From positions 53,173,416 to 53,237,415 of the forward strand of contig JALMGJ010000003.1 of assembly GCA_023362775.1 (NCBI GenBank): DNA of 64,000 nucleotides. Reading direction: 5' to 3'. This document shows, one piece after another, positions 1 through 10,713 of this stretch. The DNA comes from Charina bottae. Its lineage: Eukaryota > Chordata > Lepidosauria > Squamata > Charinaidae. The translations under genes were made by a program, and so were the position numbers. The notes beneath the pieces were generated by a model that saw only the letters and a list, made by a program, of their open reading frames with translations, had not been told where the DNA came from and did not search any database. Positions within the stretch are counted from its first letter, which is position 1. Each line of letters begins with the position of its first letter.

Positions 1-933
1 CTCCCAAAGCTCTACCAAGCCCTTCCCAGCTTACCAATTAGTGGTTGGAGCCACTAACCTCCCTCTGTTTTAAAAAGCTGTTTGGCTGGCTGTTAAAGCT
101 TCCTTTACCCCATTCTTCTCCTTTCCGAAGAATCTTCAAGGTCTAGAGATATTCTCGAAAAAGGAAAGGAAAAGGATGTAATGCCTGAAAGCCAGTGCTT
201 TGCTTTCAACTGCATGAAGTTAATTTTTAAAAACTGGGTGGGAAGATTAGTTAGCTCAAGGCTACGTGTTTCTAACTGCGTATCTCCTTTTCATTAAAAA
301 AATCTAATTGTTGATGAGGCTTAAGACATAGACATGGTGATGTTTTGCTTGCTTTCCGTTTTGATAAGGCTGTTCTTGAATCTTGTGCACTATAGTTTGG
401 TGCTTTATTCAGCTGTAAATCCTACTGACTTGAGTAGTATTCCCTTCCAAATCAGTATGCATAGGAATAGACCCTTAACTGATGTGTTTGATGTACATTT
501 ATGGGAAGACACTATTTTTCCCCTGTAGTTCGTTTACATGCTTTTTCTGATTACATACTTTGCCTGTTTCCTTCTATAATTATGAACTGCAGTGTATGGT
601 AAGTTGCATTCCAAGAGATTTCAAAACTGAAAGGATCTACAGTGTACAAACCAAGGACCTACAGAAAGCTGTGCCAAATTATTTCCCCTGGTCTCTCTTT
701 AATATAGTTGTCATTTAGTTATTCCAGATTTGTTTTCAGCTCTTGAATTTTAAAATACTTCGATTTCAATTTGCCTTGTTTTTTTAAACACTGGCACATT
801 CTATCGATAAGTGTGTCAAGAAGTAGACTCCAAAAATTATAGTATTAAATAATGTTTTTATGTTCATCTGTGTTTCATCACTGCTATAGAATGTGCAATC
901 CTTAAAACTGAGAGAATTGATGTTATTTTGCAG
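1..933. other. TMEM59 intron sequence, no exon recognised
   Basis: AT-rich sequence upstream of the first visible TMEM59 exon. It ends in a pyrimidine-rich tract and AG at 932-933. I found no reading frame matching the preceding luminal part of TMEM59, so the 5' exons lie before the window. Confidence 0.6.
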
Positions 934-1031
934 CATGTACTGAGGCATATACCTCTCAGTCTGATGAACAATATGCTTGCCATCTTGGATGCCAGAATCA
1001 GTTACCATATGCTGAATTGAGACGTGAACAA
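934..1031 (+). CDS. TMEM59: TMEM59 exon (first in window)
   Basis: Phase-2 entry after TTTTGCAG, donor GTAAGT. Encodes CTEAYTSQSDEQYACHLGC and the following luminal residues. Confidence 0.92.
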
Positions 1032-4000
1032 GTAAGTAATCTTAACTGTTAAATCAGAAGCAGTAGAAGTTCACTGCTTGTACTCCTATTCTGCAGCTGA
1101 TTTACATGCAAGTGTGAAGAGCAATTTTTTTAAAAAATCAACTGTTTATTTGCAGCTCATGTCCTTAATGCCAAAAATTCATCGGCTCTTCCCACTTACC
1201 CTTGTAAGATCATTCTGGAGTGATATGATGGAAACTGCCCACAGCTTTATTACCTCCACTTGGACTTTCTATCTTCAAGCTGATGATGGCAAAATATTGA
1301 TATTCCAGGTACCTGCTAACTTCTTGTGCCACTAGAATGTAAAGGGATTTGTGTAAAGGTGCTTCTAATTATTCAGTTGTAAATTAAATATTTGCCTATT
1401 TTTTGATAGTGTTCCAGTCTTAAGATCATTAGGTTTGTACTTTAAAATGCTTACAAACTATAATGCAGAATGTATGTGTCTGCTTAAACTAGCATTATTA
1501 ACTCCTGTGTATGATGATTTTAGGTTTGTACACATCCGTTATTCTAATTTGAAGGTTTTATTATAATTCCAGTCAAAGCCAGATGTTCAGTATGTACAAA
1601 GTCCTGATGAGGAAAACCAAGATTTGAAAGCATCATCATGTAAGTTATGTGAAAGAACTTTGGGGAATGTAACAGAAGTAATCATGGATTGTAAAAAAGA
1701 TGTTTCTGTATATTTTTGTAAAAGGTGTGGGTTTTTTTACCTAATAATAAGGATTTCTTGTCACTTTTTAATTGGTTTTCTGTACTGATGATAAGAAAAT
1801 ATAGAGTTGAATATCAGGTAAGATTCAATTCAGAATAATGATTATAAGAAACTCAATAGTTGCAAAAAAGTGAAAACTCACTATGTCTATGGCATGAATG
1901 AGTTCTGCCTCTCCAGAGTTGTACTGGTAATTTACAAAGGCCTTCATGCAAGGGTGTTTGTACTTCCTCAAGAAGAATTCCTTAGTGTAGACATACTGGT
2001 TAAACATGTAGATGGCTTTCTAGCTGTCACCAGTATGACTTCAGAACAAGTTTTAAGTTTCAGTTTATATTACAGCAGCTGAAGCATATTTTTAAAATGA
2101 ACTGCTATTGTTGTCTTAGGGGCTGAACCCCAGCAAGACATAGCATGTTCGTAAAAATGTAAATATGCACATCTTTTTAGCTGCTGTTTTCTTCCAGGAT
2201 TTTCTTATAGAGAAAGACATACCAACTTTTTAGTTTTATCATGGTAAAAAAAAACAGCTTACACTGTTTAGCAGAGGGATTTTCTGCTAAAGAAATAAAG
2301 TTGGATGGATGGTAACACAGTAATATTTATAATTTGAAAAACATGAATAGGATCAGGCAACTGAGTGTGCATATACACTTGTCATCTTTTTATTTTTAAA
2401 AAGAATAAAGATACAAAATGTCTGAAAAAAGTTATAACAAGTTTTAAAAAACAACAAAAGCACAACTTAAATATAACTTAGGGAAAAAGGATATGGCTAG
2501 ATCCTATCTTGAAATTTGTCATTCCAAAAGATAAATATTTTTTATAAAGTGAACTGAACTCTGTTGATTCTAACAAAATAATGTGCAATGGTAATTCTCA
2601 TATTTTCCTATACTAATCCATCAATTTCAGTGCTTCTGCTTTCCAGTATTATAGTGTGTGTGTGTGTGTGTGTGTATTTTAGCCACTGTCAGTCAGACTA
2701 ATGTAATGTTCCACAATTTATTTGCTTATACATCCTGTATCTATTTTGCTGCACTCTGTTTTGACAGTTCACAAGATATAGATAACATCTAAAATATCCA
2801 CAATACATTATGCATAAAAAGTACTACCAAAAATCACTGAGAATAAAAAAAAATCATAAATAATAATTTTAGCTAATTATATTCAATCATACTAACTCTA
2901 CAAACACATTGATGGATTTGCTTCAAGCTGCAAATGCTCTATGAAAATGTTTCAGATAGCATAAAATATGAGTATTCTTCGGTATTTGATACCCCCTCTT
3001 TTGTTTAATTTTATATAAGATATCATTCCAGAATAATTTAATACATATGACTGAAAAATGTAAAGATTTGCTTTGTATGTCTGATTTTATGATTAAAAGC
3101 TCAACACAGTTGTACTATGATTTTTTTCAGTAGACTTACAGTCAGGAGGTCCTCATGCACGTAAAGGATCTTTTGATGAGGATGAAACTGAGAGTTTCTT
3201 CAAATGTATTTCACTGTATGTATTTTTGGTATATGGAGTAATAGAGAAGCAATGTATTTAGTTACCTACATTTTATTAGTTGCAGCTGACTAATGAACAC
3301 AGTCATGTTCTGTCTTCTATTGAATGACTCTTGAGAAGACTTTTAGCAAATTAGCAGCTGATTATTTATGCTGCACCCAGTTGTTCTGTAAAAGTAGAAA
3401 GCTGCACCATAAAGCTTCACCCTTCCCTTCTGACATTCCTCTTTCATTACTGAATACTGCTTTCAGATCCAAACTATTCTGTCCTATAGTTCTCTAAGTG
3501 ATATCAAATTGAAGTAAAGCTGTTGACTTGCATATAATGTTGCTGGTTAAATGGAATATTAGAGACGCTAGAGTGACTTATATTGATGAGAAAACATTTT
3601 GTTGGTTTACTTTGGATAATTATGGGTACTAGCTATGGGGCAAAACATGGTTTGACATCCTAGCTTGTCTCAAAACATTCCTACTTCAGATGAAATAGAA
3701 ATCTATGATTAACTAAAGATTTCTGAAATTGTTTCAGTCACAATGAGGAGGAAAGGCATAGTGCATGTAGGGACAGATTGGACCATTGATGGATGAGATC
3801 TGAGTGGACAGTATTTTTGTGGTCACAATTATGTTTTTTTCATTCTTTTCCAACAAGAGGTGAAGCAGGGAAACACTGGCATTACTGGCAGGCCTTTGAA
3901 TTTTTTTACCTCCCCTACTTTTATTCTTTGGAGTTGGGGGCGGGGGTTGGAAAACAGGTATGTCAAACCTATTCTATTGCTTTTTTTATGAATGGTTAAT

Positions 4001-4887
4001 CCAGTTAGTTGTTTTGCTCTATGTGGGCTGTTTGTTATCCATTCCTAACTTAAAACAGGCTATTTAAGAGTCTTAAATTCTCAAATACAGTAATTCTCTT
4101 TCTGGAACCAGATGCAGGTTGTTGGGTTTAATTGTGTAGGAGCAAATTTATTTTCAGACAGGGGAATAATGTATGGAAAATATATTTCAATAAACCTCAA
4201 ATTGTCTTTAGGAATATTCTGTTTTCTTGCCTTCTAGAAATTCTGGTTGGATATTAACAACCACTCTTCTCCTCTCTATACTGGTGTTGCTTTGGATTTG
4301 TTGTGCAACTGTTACTACTGCTGTCGAACAGTATGTTCCATCTGAGGTAACTTACCACATTATCTTTACGTTATGTGATGACTTTCATTTGGGTTCTTTC
4401 TGATAGAGATATGTGATCAAATAAACCTCTTGTTAAGGTGTGTAAATAACCCAAAATTGTTTATAAAGAAACTTGTTTATTCCTGTCATAAAACAAGTAT
4501 GCAATTTTAATGTCTATTTGGGCTGTAAGAAACATTAGGAGAGGTGCTTCATCAAGGGCCCCTCTGAATCCACTGCTGAAAGCACCGTGATCTCTCAGAG
4601 GCTTCTCATGGCCATTTCAAGGCCTCCATATATCCCAGCACACACGTGCGTCCACAGATGATAAACCGTTCTGCCGTGAAAGCTGCAATTAAATGGCCCA
4701 TTTAAAATGCATTTTGTTTTCTTTTTTTTTCTAGAAGCTGAGTATCTATGGAGACTTGGAGTATATGAATGAACAAAAATTGAATCAATATCCAGCCTCT
4801 GCTCTCATGATAGTAAAATGTAAAGCTGATGAACAGGAAGCAGGACCTCTGCCTACAAAAGTTAACTTAACTCAATCAGCAATATAA
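934..4887 (+). CDS. TMEM59: Transmembrane protein 59 (C-terminal part, six exons)
   Basis: Exons 934-1031, 1156-1308, 1573-1639, 3131-3215, 4238-4346 and 4735-4887 join in one frame with GT/AG borders and end in TAA. The translation matches vertebrate TMEM59: a cysteine-containing luminal part (QSDEQYACHLGCQNQLP), the conserved block LTLVRSFWSDMM, one membrane segment (ILTTTLLLSILVLLWICCAT) and a cytoplasmic tail. Known for the family: a type I membrane protein of Golgi and endosomes that affects glycosylation and trafficking and can trigger local LC3 labelling through ATG16L1. The ATG16L1-binding pattern Y-x3-E-x4-Y-x2-L is intact here as YVPSEKLSIYGDL, split across the last exon junction. 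One residue (T before SQSDEQ) appears inserted relative to the human protein as I recall it. The 5' exons, including the signal peptide, are outside the window. Confidence 0.95.
1156..1308 (+). CDS. TMEM59: TMEM59 exon
   Basis: 153 bp (51 codons), acceptor TTTGCAG, donor GTACCT. Encodes the most conserved block, including RSFWSDMM and WTFYLQADDGK. Confidence 0.95.
1573..1639 (+). CDS. TMEM59: TMEM59 exon
   Basis: 67 bp, acceptor ATTCCAG, donor GTAAGT. Encodes the variable juxtamembrane stretch starting SKPDVQYVQSPDEENQDL. Confidence 0.9.
2654..2675. repeat. (TG)n microsatellite
   Basis: About 11 GT dinucleotides inside a TMEM59 intron. Confidence 0.9.
3131..3215 (+). CDS. TMEM59: TMEM59 exon
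   Basis: 85 bp, acceptor TTTTTCAG, donor GTATGT. Encodes the segment ending SFFKCIS just before the membrane span. Confidence 0.9.
4238..4346 (+). CDS. TMEM59: TMEM59 transmembrane exon
   Basis: 109 bp, acceptor CTTCTAG, donor GTAACT. Encodes NSGWILTTTLLLSILVLLWI and on to AVEQYVPSE: the membrane span and the start of the ATG16L1-binding motif. Confidence 0.94.
4735..4887 (+). CDS. TMEM59: TMEM59 terminal coding exon
   Basis: Acceptor TTTTCTAG. Encodes KLSIYGDLEYMNEQKLNQYP and the tail GPLPTKVNLTQSAI, then TAA at 4885-4887. Confidence 0.95.
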   Translation, partial: KLSIYGDLEYMNEQKLNQYPASALMIVKCKADEQEAGPLPTKVNLTQSAI

Positions 4888-5410
4888 AATGGAAAAAAAC
4901 CCAGATTTATTAATCTAATTCTTAGACTTAATTCTGGTGGCTTTTTTAAAATTGAAGAGGCTTTGGGGGAGGGTGGCAAGTGTTCAGATTCAAACAAAGT
5001 TGCAGAATCAAAGAAGGAATGGAATTCAACCTCTTTCAGCAGTGAAGCAAATCACATTGGGTACAAGGAGTTTGTAGTGCATTTACACTTGTCTACGTTT
5101 TCTTGGGTTACTAAAAGTCATAAGTATTTGTCTATGCATTGGCATTTGTATATTATGAACATATGTCAGAAAATATATTTGGAATCTGTTTCAAAAAGTG
5201 TAATAATTTTTTTGGTAGTCAAAGGCACTTTAAGTTACCCTAGCTGTGGATAAATTAAATGACCTGTAGCATAGCTTGCAAACTCTTTAATATTTCAAGT
5301 AGCTCTTTTTCCACAACTAAAACTTTTTGTTTAACCTTACGCCTGTTTCCTCTCTGAAATATTGTGGGTCAGAAATAAACTTTAATAAAATCCCTCTATA
5401 TGGATGTCAC
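4888..5410 (+). other. TMEM59: TMEM59 3'UTR with two AATAAA signals
   Basis: Sequence after the TAA. The first canonical polyadenylation hexamers are AATAAA at 5374-5379 and 5384-5389. Further AATAAA words near 6100 and 6228 could serve longer isoforms. The end point is inferred. Confidence 0.6.
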
Positions 5411-7555
5411 TTTTGCATTGCATTCCATAATAGCTCGTATACAATTAGATAGCATTATTTGCATGAAATTTCTTCATGTTTGTCATCTCAGGTTGATGGT
5501 ACAACTTTTCAAAAACTTTACTAAAAAGAATATGGCTTGAAATCTTCCTGTACTATTTGACTTCATCTATGCAATACTTATCATGAACTTAATGGACACA
5601 TAAGTGGAAAACATGATTTCATGTTATGAGAATGGGTTTTTCTATAGCTCTCTCAACATTTCTTCCCTACCCATATTTTTTATGTTGCAATTGAAAACTC
5701 TTGCTTTTAAAATTAAATTTCATATATTAATGCATGTTGCAGTGGAAATTTGTTTACTATTAAAAACAAGGTTCCTAAATCTTTGCTCCATCTTAATAGA
5801 ATGTTTTGGAAAAACACCCCTGAACAACTACAGAAGGCTGAATATTATCTCCTGGACTGTTTTTAAAAGACAAGTATAACTCTTCTGGAACATTAGCTCT
5901 TAGGATATATGATAACTTGTACCATGTTAATTGTTTTGATTTTAATTTGCAGGCATTAATTAACTTAATGTAATTAAATTGCGCGAATTACTTCAACTAG
6001 AATTGCTTTACATTACTTCTTTTTGGGTTCCAACTCTTTTTACATGTCTCTGCCTCTCAGGTTAAGCACAGATCTAAGACTAAACACAGATTATATTAAA
6101 TAAACTGAAATAGGCATTTGTAGGTTGAGAGAAAATTGTACCTTCTCTATTGGGGGCCCTTCAACATACTGCCATGAATTCTTTGTTCAGTATGAGAAAC
6201 TTGAACAAAAACATAATTACCATTCTACAATAAACTCATTAAAAGAGCCAGTAGCCCAGTTTTTATAATATTCAACCTAAGGTGTTTATTTCTTTAGTGG
6301 GCAAAGCCTCTATTAAATAGTGTCATCGTGCAAAACTTCAGGTGGTTCCGCTCTCAGAACAATTCTGAAAATTCTTGAAACAGGCCAGATAGGGGAACTA
6401 AACCCTTCTATGCTAGATAATCACACAACAGGAGTAGCTTCTACTTGCCTCAGATAGGTGTTTCTATTACCACAGCCTGTTAAAAAATGAATCCAATTCT
6501 ATAGGATATAGGAAATACCTAGAACAGGAGTTTCAAACATTATTCTGGCTAATGAATCTGTTAGTTAAAATAATCCCAGAATCTGATCAAAAGACAAAGC
6601 TCTAGTGATAGAAAATTGGCAAGATTTGAATTAACTTTTTATTTTTTGCCCTTAGTCTCATGGAACCCCTGGGAATACAGTTTGAAAAACTCTTGATTTA
6701 GAGAATATAGCTTTTTTATTTTCTTAAAAGGAAAATATTGTGTATCACAATTTTTCAAGGTTGGTTTGATCCTAATGTAACCAAGTATAAAACCATATAT
6801 GCTTCAAAATATACAGGGAAAAAAGGATCCATGTGACTTCCCAGAGCTGCTGATTACAGTGTGGATGTGCCTGGAACCCAGGGGATGTCCAGCTAATTGA
6901 GACAGGAAAAATTGATCTCATGAGAATTCTGGTTCTGAATAAATTTAGCAAAGAATCTGCAATAAATTTAATGTCTTTTACTGTGTGGTGATAAGTCTGT
7001 CTTTATTTCTCTGTATAAATTATAGAATTAGGTGTTTAAAGCTCAGTCCTCATCTATTCTTCAATCTGGACATCAGGATAATTTAATTTTAGTGTAATTT
7101 GTATTGATTTCTTGAAACTTCTCCAGTCTCTTGTTTATGAAGTTTGTGGTTGGGAGAACAAGCACCATCCTGTGGTCTAGCGTAACATTTGGCTTTTATA
7201 TCTTAACTTCAACTGAGTTATAAGCTGTATCACTGTGCTCTGAATAGCTCCTTTATTTAGCTCCTTACTATTGAATGTTTGCCTTAAAGATTTTAAAATT
7301 TTTAAAAAATACTATTTTCTTTTTCTTTAATAAACTTTGATTTTATTTCTTGTGAGATTGGTCTATCTCCCAAAGAGGGAAGGAAGGGCTAGATCCTCTA
7401 GCCAAACGCTTATAAGCTACATGGCCAGGGGGTTGCGTAATAGAAATTATTTCATTCCCCTAACCCGCACCCCCATTTTTCCCTTTTAATCACAGAAATA
7501 TAGCACAGGTGGTGACAGACCTATGTCTCTAGCACCACCAAGGTTGAAGGGAAGA
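5411..7555. other. Intergenic, nothing recognised
   Basis: AT-rich sequence between TMEM59 and the first hAT-type element. I see no conserved coding frame, RNA gene or clear repeat boundary. Some may be alternative TMEM59 3'UTR. Confidence 0.5.
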
Positions 7556-7563
7556 TACTAGAA

Positions 7564-7832
7564 CAGAGCTTTCCAAACTCTGTGTCTGCAGTGTCTGGGT
7601 GTGTCCTGGTGGCTGCTGCCTCCGAGCCCTGCCAGGATTCTGCGCAGGTCCTAGTGCCTGCCTTGTGCCTTGCTGCCTCCAAACCTGCTGTGATTCCGTG
7701 CAGGTCCTAGTGCCTGCCTTGTGCCCTGCTGTAAGTGTGTGTCGCAAAATGATGCCCTGCTGTAAGAGTGTGTCACGAAATGATGCATGTCTAAAAAGTG
7801 TGTCACCAACATGAAAAGTTTGGAAAGCTCTG
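7564..7832. mobile_element. Non-autonomous hAT-type element with 61-bp minisatellite cargo
   Basis: Inverted ends CAGAGCTTTCCAAACT and AGTTTGGAAAGCTCTG, flanked by a perfect 8-bp duplication TACTAGAA (7556-7563 and 7833-7840), as expected for hAT. The interior holds about two units of a ~61-bp repeat containing GGTCCTAGTGCCTGCCTTGT. The right subterminal part (GAAATGATGCATGTCTAAAA) is shared with the elements at 9022-9950 and 47566-48224. No transposase coding. Confidence 0.88.
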
Positions 7833-8218
7833 TACTAGAAGATAAATGTTGTCATTGGGAAGTACCAAGACACAATCCGCAAGATAGGAAGATGGAACTG
7901 AGATGTAAAGTCTAGAAGGATTTTGGGAGAGGCAGACCTCTGGCTTTCCACCCTATAGCTTAGCTATGTTGTTATTCTGTATGCTTTATTTAGATCCTCT
8001 GCAAAAGTAGTCCCCCTTTGCAGTTATTTTAAGTAGATTTGAGGTTAAATTTAAGTATAGGAAGTTATGCAATTTATTAAAAGCAAAACAGATATGGGTT
8101 ACTCATCTCAGTATTGAAATAGATGATTTTTTATGTGATTATGTGATTTTATGTGGTTCAGCAAAATCACATAAAACTCCAATTATTATGGCAATGGGCT
8201 GTATAGCAATCTATAGCA

Positions 8219-8492
8219 CAGTGCTTTCTAAAGTGCCGCCATTGGCGACACACCAACGGCGATGTGGGGGGTTCGTGGGGGCGGCGGCGTGCACCGCGGT
8301 GGTGCGGGGGCGCGCGCGGGGGTGTGGGGGCAGCGACGGCAGCCTCCGCTAAAACGCGGAAGCGCTGATGGCGCGCCACTGCCACCGTGCGCGCCCCCGC
8401 TGCCACTTCCGGGTTGTGTGGCGACACAACAGACTGTGTTGCGACACACTAAAGACACTAAAGTGTCGCAACACACAGTTTGGAAAGCTGTG
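8219..8492. mobile_element. Non-autonomous hAT-type element, GC-rich interior
   Basis: Ends CAGTGCTTTCTAAAG and CAGTTTGGAAAGCTGTG with 8-bp duplication CTATAGCA (8211-8218, 8493-8500). The interior is very GC-rich in an AT-rich background. It has GCGACACACCAACGGC near the left end and CACTTCCGGG plus GTGTCGCAACACAC near the right. Open frames here are by-products of GC content. Confidence 0.88.
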
Positions 8493-8628
8493 CTATAGCA
8501 TATAGATTGAAGTCCATATGATCTCATTTTTGTGGTTGGGAGAACATTTTTCTGTTATAAAGTCACATATTATTAACTCTTATATTATTAACATATGCAC
8601 ACTACCACGCCTCATGAAAAAAAAATGT

Positions 8629-8926
8629 TTATTCATTCAGTCGCTTCCGACTCTTTGTGACTTCATGGACCAGCCCACGCCAGAGCTTCCTGTCAGCCAT
8701 CACCACCCCCAGCTCCCCCAAGGTCGAGTCTGTCACCTCCAGAATATCATCCATCCATCTTGCCCTTGGTCAGCCCCTCTTCCTTTTGCCTTCCACCTTC
8801 CCTAGCATCAGCATCTTCTCCAGGGTATCCTGTCTTCTCATTACGTGGCCAAAGTACTTCAGTTTTACCTTTAATATCATTCCCTCAAGTGAGCAGTCTG
8901 GCTTTATTTCCTTGAGTATGGACTGG
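8629..8926 (-). mobile_element. BovB (RTE-clade) LINE 3' fragment
   Basis: Read on the minus strand, this resembles the C-terminal end of the BovB reverse-transcriptase ORF and its 3' terminus. It is about 90% identical by eye to 46672-46955, whose translation is clearer (KLKYFGHIMRR, GKRKRGRPRARWMDGI, VTKSRKRLNE). Heavily 5'-truncated. BovB is known to be common in squamates and to have moved horizontally between vertebrates. Confidence 0.8.
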
Positions 8927-8933
8927 TTTGATC

Positions 8934-8984
8934 TTTTAATGGTATTGTGACTTTAATGCTATTAAAGTCACAATACCATTAAAA
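8934..8984. repeat. Perfect 24-bp hairpin
   Basis: Arms 8934-8957 and 8961-8984 are exact reverse complements around a 3-base loop (TTTTAATGGTATTGTGACTT and onward). Nothing else identifies it. Confidence 0.85.
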
Positions 8985-9021
8985 TCACAAATTTAAAAAC
9001 TAACTTGGTGATTTCTTAATA

Positions 9022-9950
9022 CAGAGCTTTCCAAACTGTGTGTCGCGACACATTTCTGTGTCGCGGCAAGGGCCCAGGTATGTCGCAGGGGAACCCGGAA
9101 GAGGAGGCCATGCACCACGTGGAGCCCCGCCCATCCCTTGCCGCGCCGACAGGTCCCTGCTCTGAACCCAGCTCTTCAGCTCTCGCCGCAGAAGCCAGGT
9201 AAGTTAGCAGCCCGGTAGGGCTGCAACTGGGGGGAGGGTGCAGGGACGTCACTAGGCTGCCGCGCTGGTACTTCTCGGGAAGGAAAAGCCATGTCTCCGG
9301 CCACCGCGCTTCGTGGTCCCTGCACCCCCCACCCCCCCAGCGCGGCAGCCTAGTCGCGTCCCTGCACCCTCCCCCCCAGTTGCAGCCCTACCGGGCTGCT
9401 AACTTACCTGGCTTCTGCGGCGAGAGCTGAAGAGCTGGGTTCAGAGCAGGGACCTGTCGGCGCGGCAAGGGATGGGTGGGGCTCCACGTGGTGCATGGCC
9501 GCCTCTTCCGGGTTCCCCTGCGACACACCTGGGCCCTTGCCGCGACACAGAAATGTGTCGCGACACACAGTTTGGAAAGCTCTGATCTACAATTACATAC
9601 AATACAATACATACAGTACAAGACTGGGGGGCCGGGGGGCGGGATTTGGAGCCGGCAGCCAATCATGTGGGTTGGGGTTTGGAGCTGGGAGCCAATCATG
9701 TGTGCTGGGGGCGGGATTTGGAGCCGGGAGCCAATCACGTGGGCGGGGGCGGGGTTTGGAGCCGGGAGCCAATCACATGGGCTGGGGGGCGGGGTTTGGA
9801 GCCAGGAGCCAATCATGTGGGCCAGGGGGTGGGGTTTGGAGCTGGCAGCCAATCACGTGGGCTGGGGGGCGGGGACTCCTCATTAGTGTGTCACGAAATT
9901 ATGCATGGCTAAAAGGCGTGTCATCAACATGAAAAGTTTGGAAAGCCCTG
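9022..9950. mobile_element. Composite hAT-type element: palindrome plus promoter-like minisatellite
   Basis: Outer ends CAGAGCTTTCCAAACT and AGTTTGGAAAGCCCTG with 8-bp duplication TCTTAATA (9014-9021, 9951-9958). From the left it holds a near-perfect palindrome (arms 9022-9269 and 9337-9584, 67-bp loop), a short AT-rich spacer with several ATACA repeats, a six-unit minisatellite (9634-9874) and a right subterminal region shared with 7564-7832. The second palindrome arm ends in its own copy of the terminal repeat. No transposase. Confidence 0.88.
9634..9874 (+). repeat. GC-box/CCAAT/E-box minisatellite, six units
   Basis: Units of about 34-40 bp. Each has a GC-box-like run (GGGGGCGGGGTTTGGAG), then GGGAGCCAATCACGTGGGC, which holds a CCAAT box and an E-box-like CACGTG that is CATGTG or CACATG in some units. 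A seventh partial unit (GGGGGGCGGGG) ends the array. The same unit recurs at 11620-11822, 39745-39873, 42499-42610 and 46199-46240. Confidence 0.85.
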
Positions 9951-10692
9951 TCTTAATATGTCATGTTCTTTTTGTGCACCTAACTGGGAAACCGGTTAAA
10001 GAGAAAAATCCAATTTAAAATTTGCAGTTATGAACTACTTCAGTAATTGTAAGAGAATTCTAGGTTTAGCTAATTAAGGACAAAAAGCCACAGGTGAGCA
10101 CTCAATGATTGGAAGAGTATGCTCAAAGGTGTTCATACATTAATCAATGTAGCTTTACAAAGGGGCTTTGTTTCACAATGCCCGTCTTTACATATAAGGA
10201 AATAATTTATAAGTTAAGATGTTGGTTTATTTCCTGAGCCTTGAAAGTAACATTGTTCTTACCTATAATTACTTCCTCTATTTTGTTCTTGCCTATAGCA
10301 TATACTATAACTATTTGTGAAGTTTACTTATGTGTCTAGCAGTGGCTGAGCCATTATTGGTAATTTTCTTTGAAGGCTGAAAGACACAACATAGACCATA
10401 GGATTTTTTGCTTTGTGCTTACTTCCATTTTCGTAGATATGATGGGGATTAAGTCATACCTAAAAGAAGAAAAGAGTCATTCTCTTTTCTTCTTCTGTTT
10501 CTCTTAGTAACCAGGTAACACAGCTCCAGGTACGTATCTGGTGGCTCGGTCTCCTAATAAACACACCACTTAATAAAAGCTAGTTCCTCTTTCTGTCTTT
10601 AGTAGCAACACCGTTTTAACACTGATGATTGAATGGTCAGAACGATTTCCCCTTTCTTGTCACTATAATCCTGCTCAGCTTCGAGAAGGAAA

Positions 10693-10713
10693 ATGAACAG
10701 AACTTACCCGCAG
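10693..10713 (+). CDS. LDLRAD1: LDLRAD1 exon 1 (initiator)
   Basis: Seven codons, ATG to CAG, then donor GTAATC. Chosen because MNRTYPQ aligns with the known N-terminus and the frame continues into 11211. Confidence 0.85.

Noticed and set aside
9634..9874. Evenly spaced repeats resembling a CRISPR array
   Set aside because: There are no unique spacers: the whole unit is repeated, it sits inside a transposon in a vertebrate genome, and no cas gene is present.
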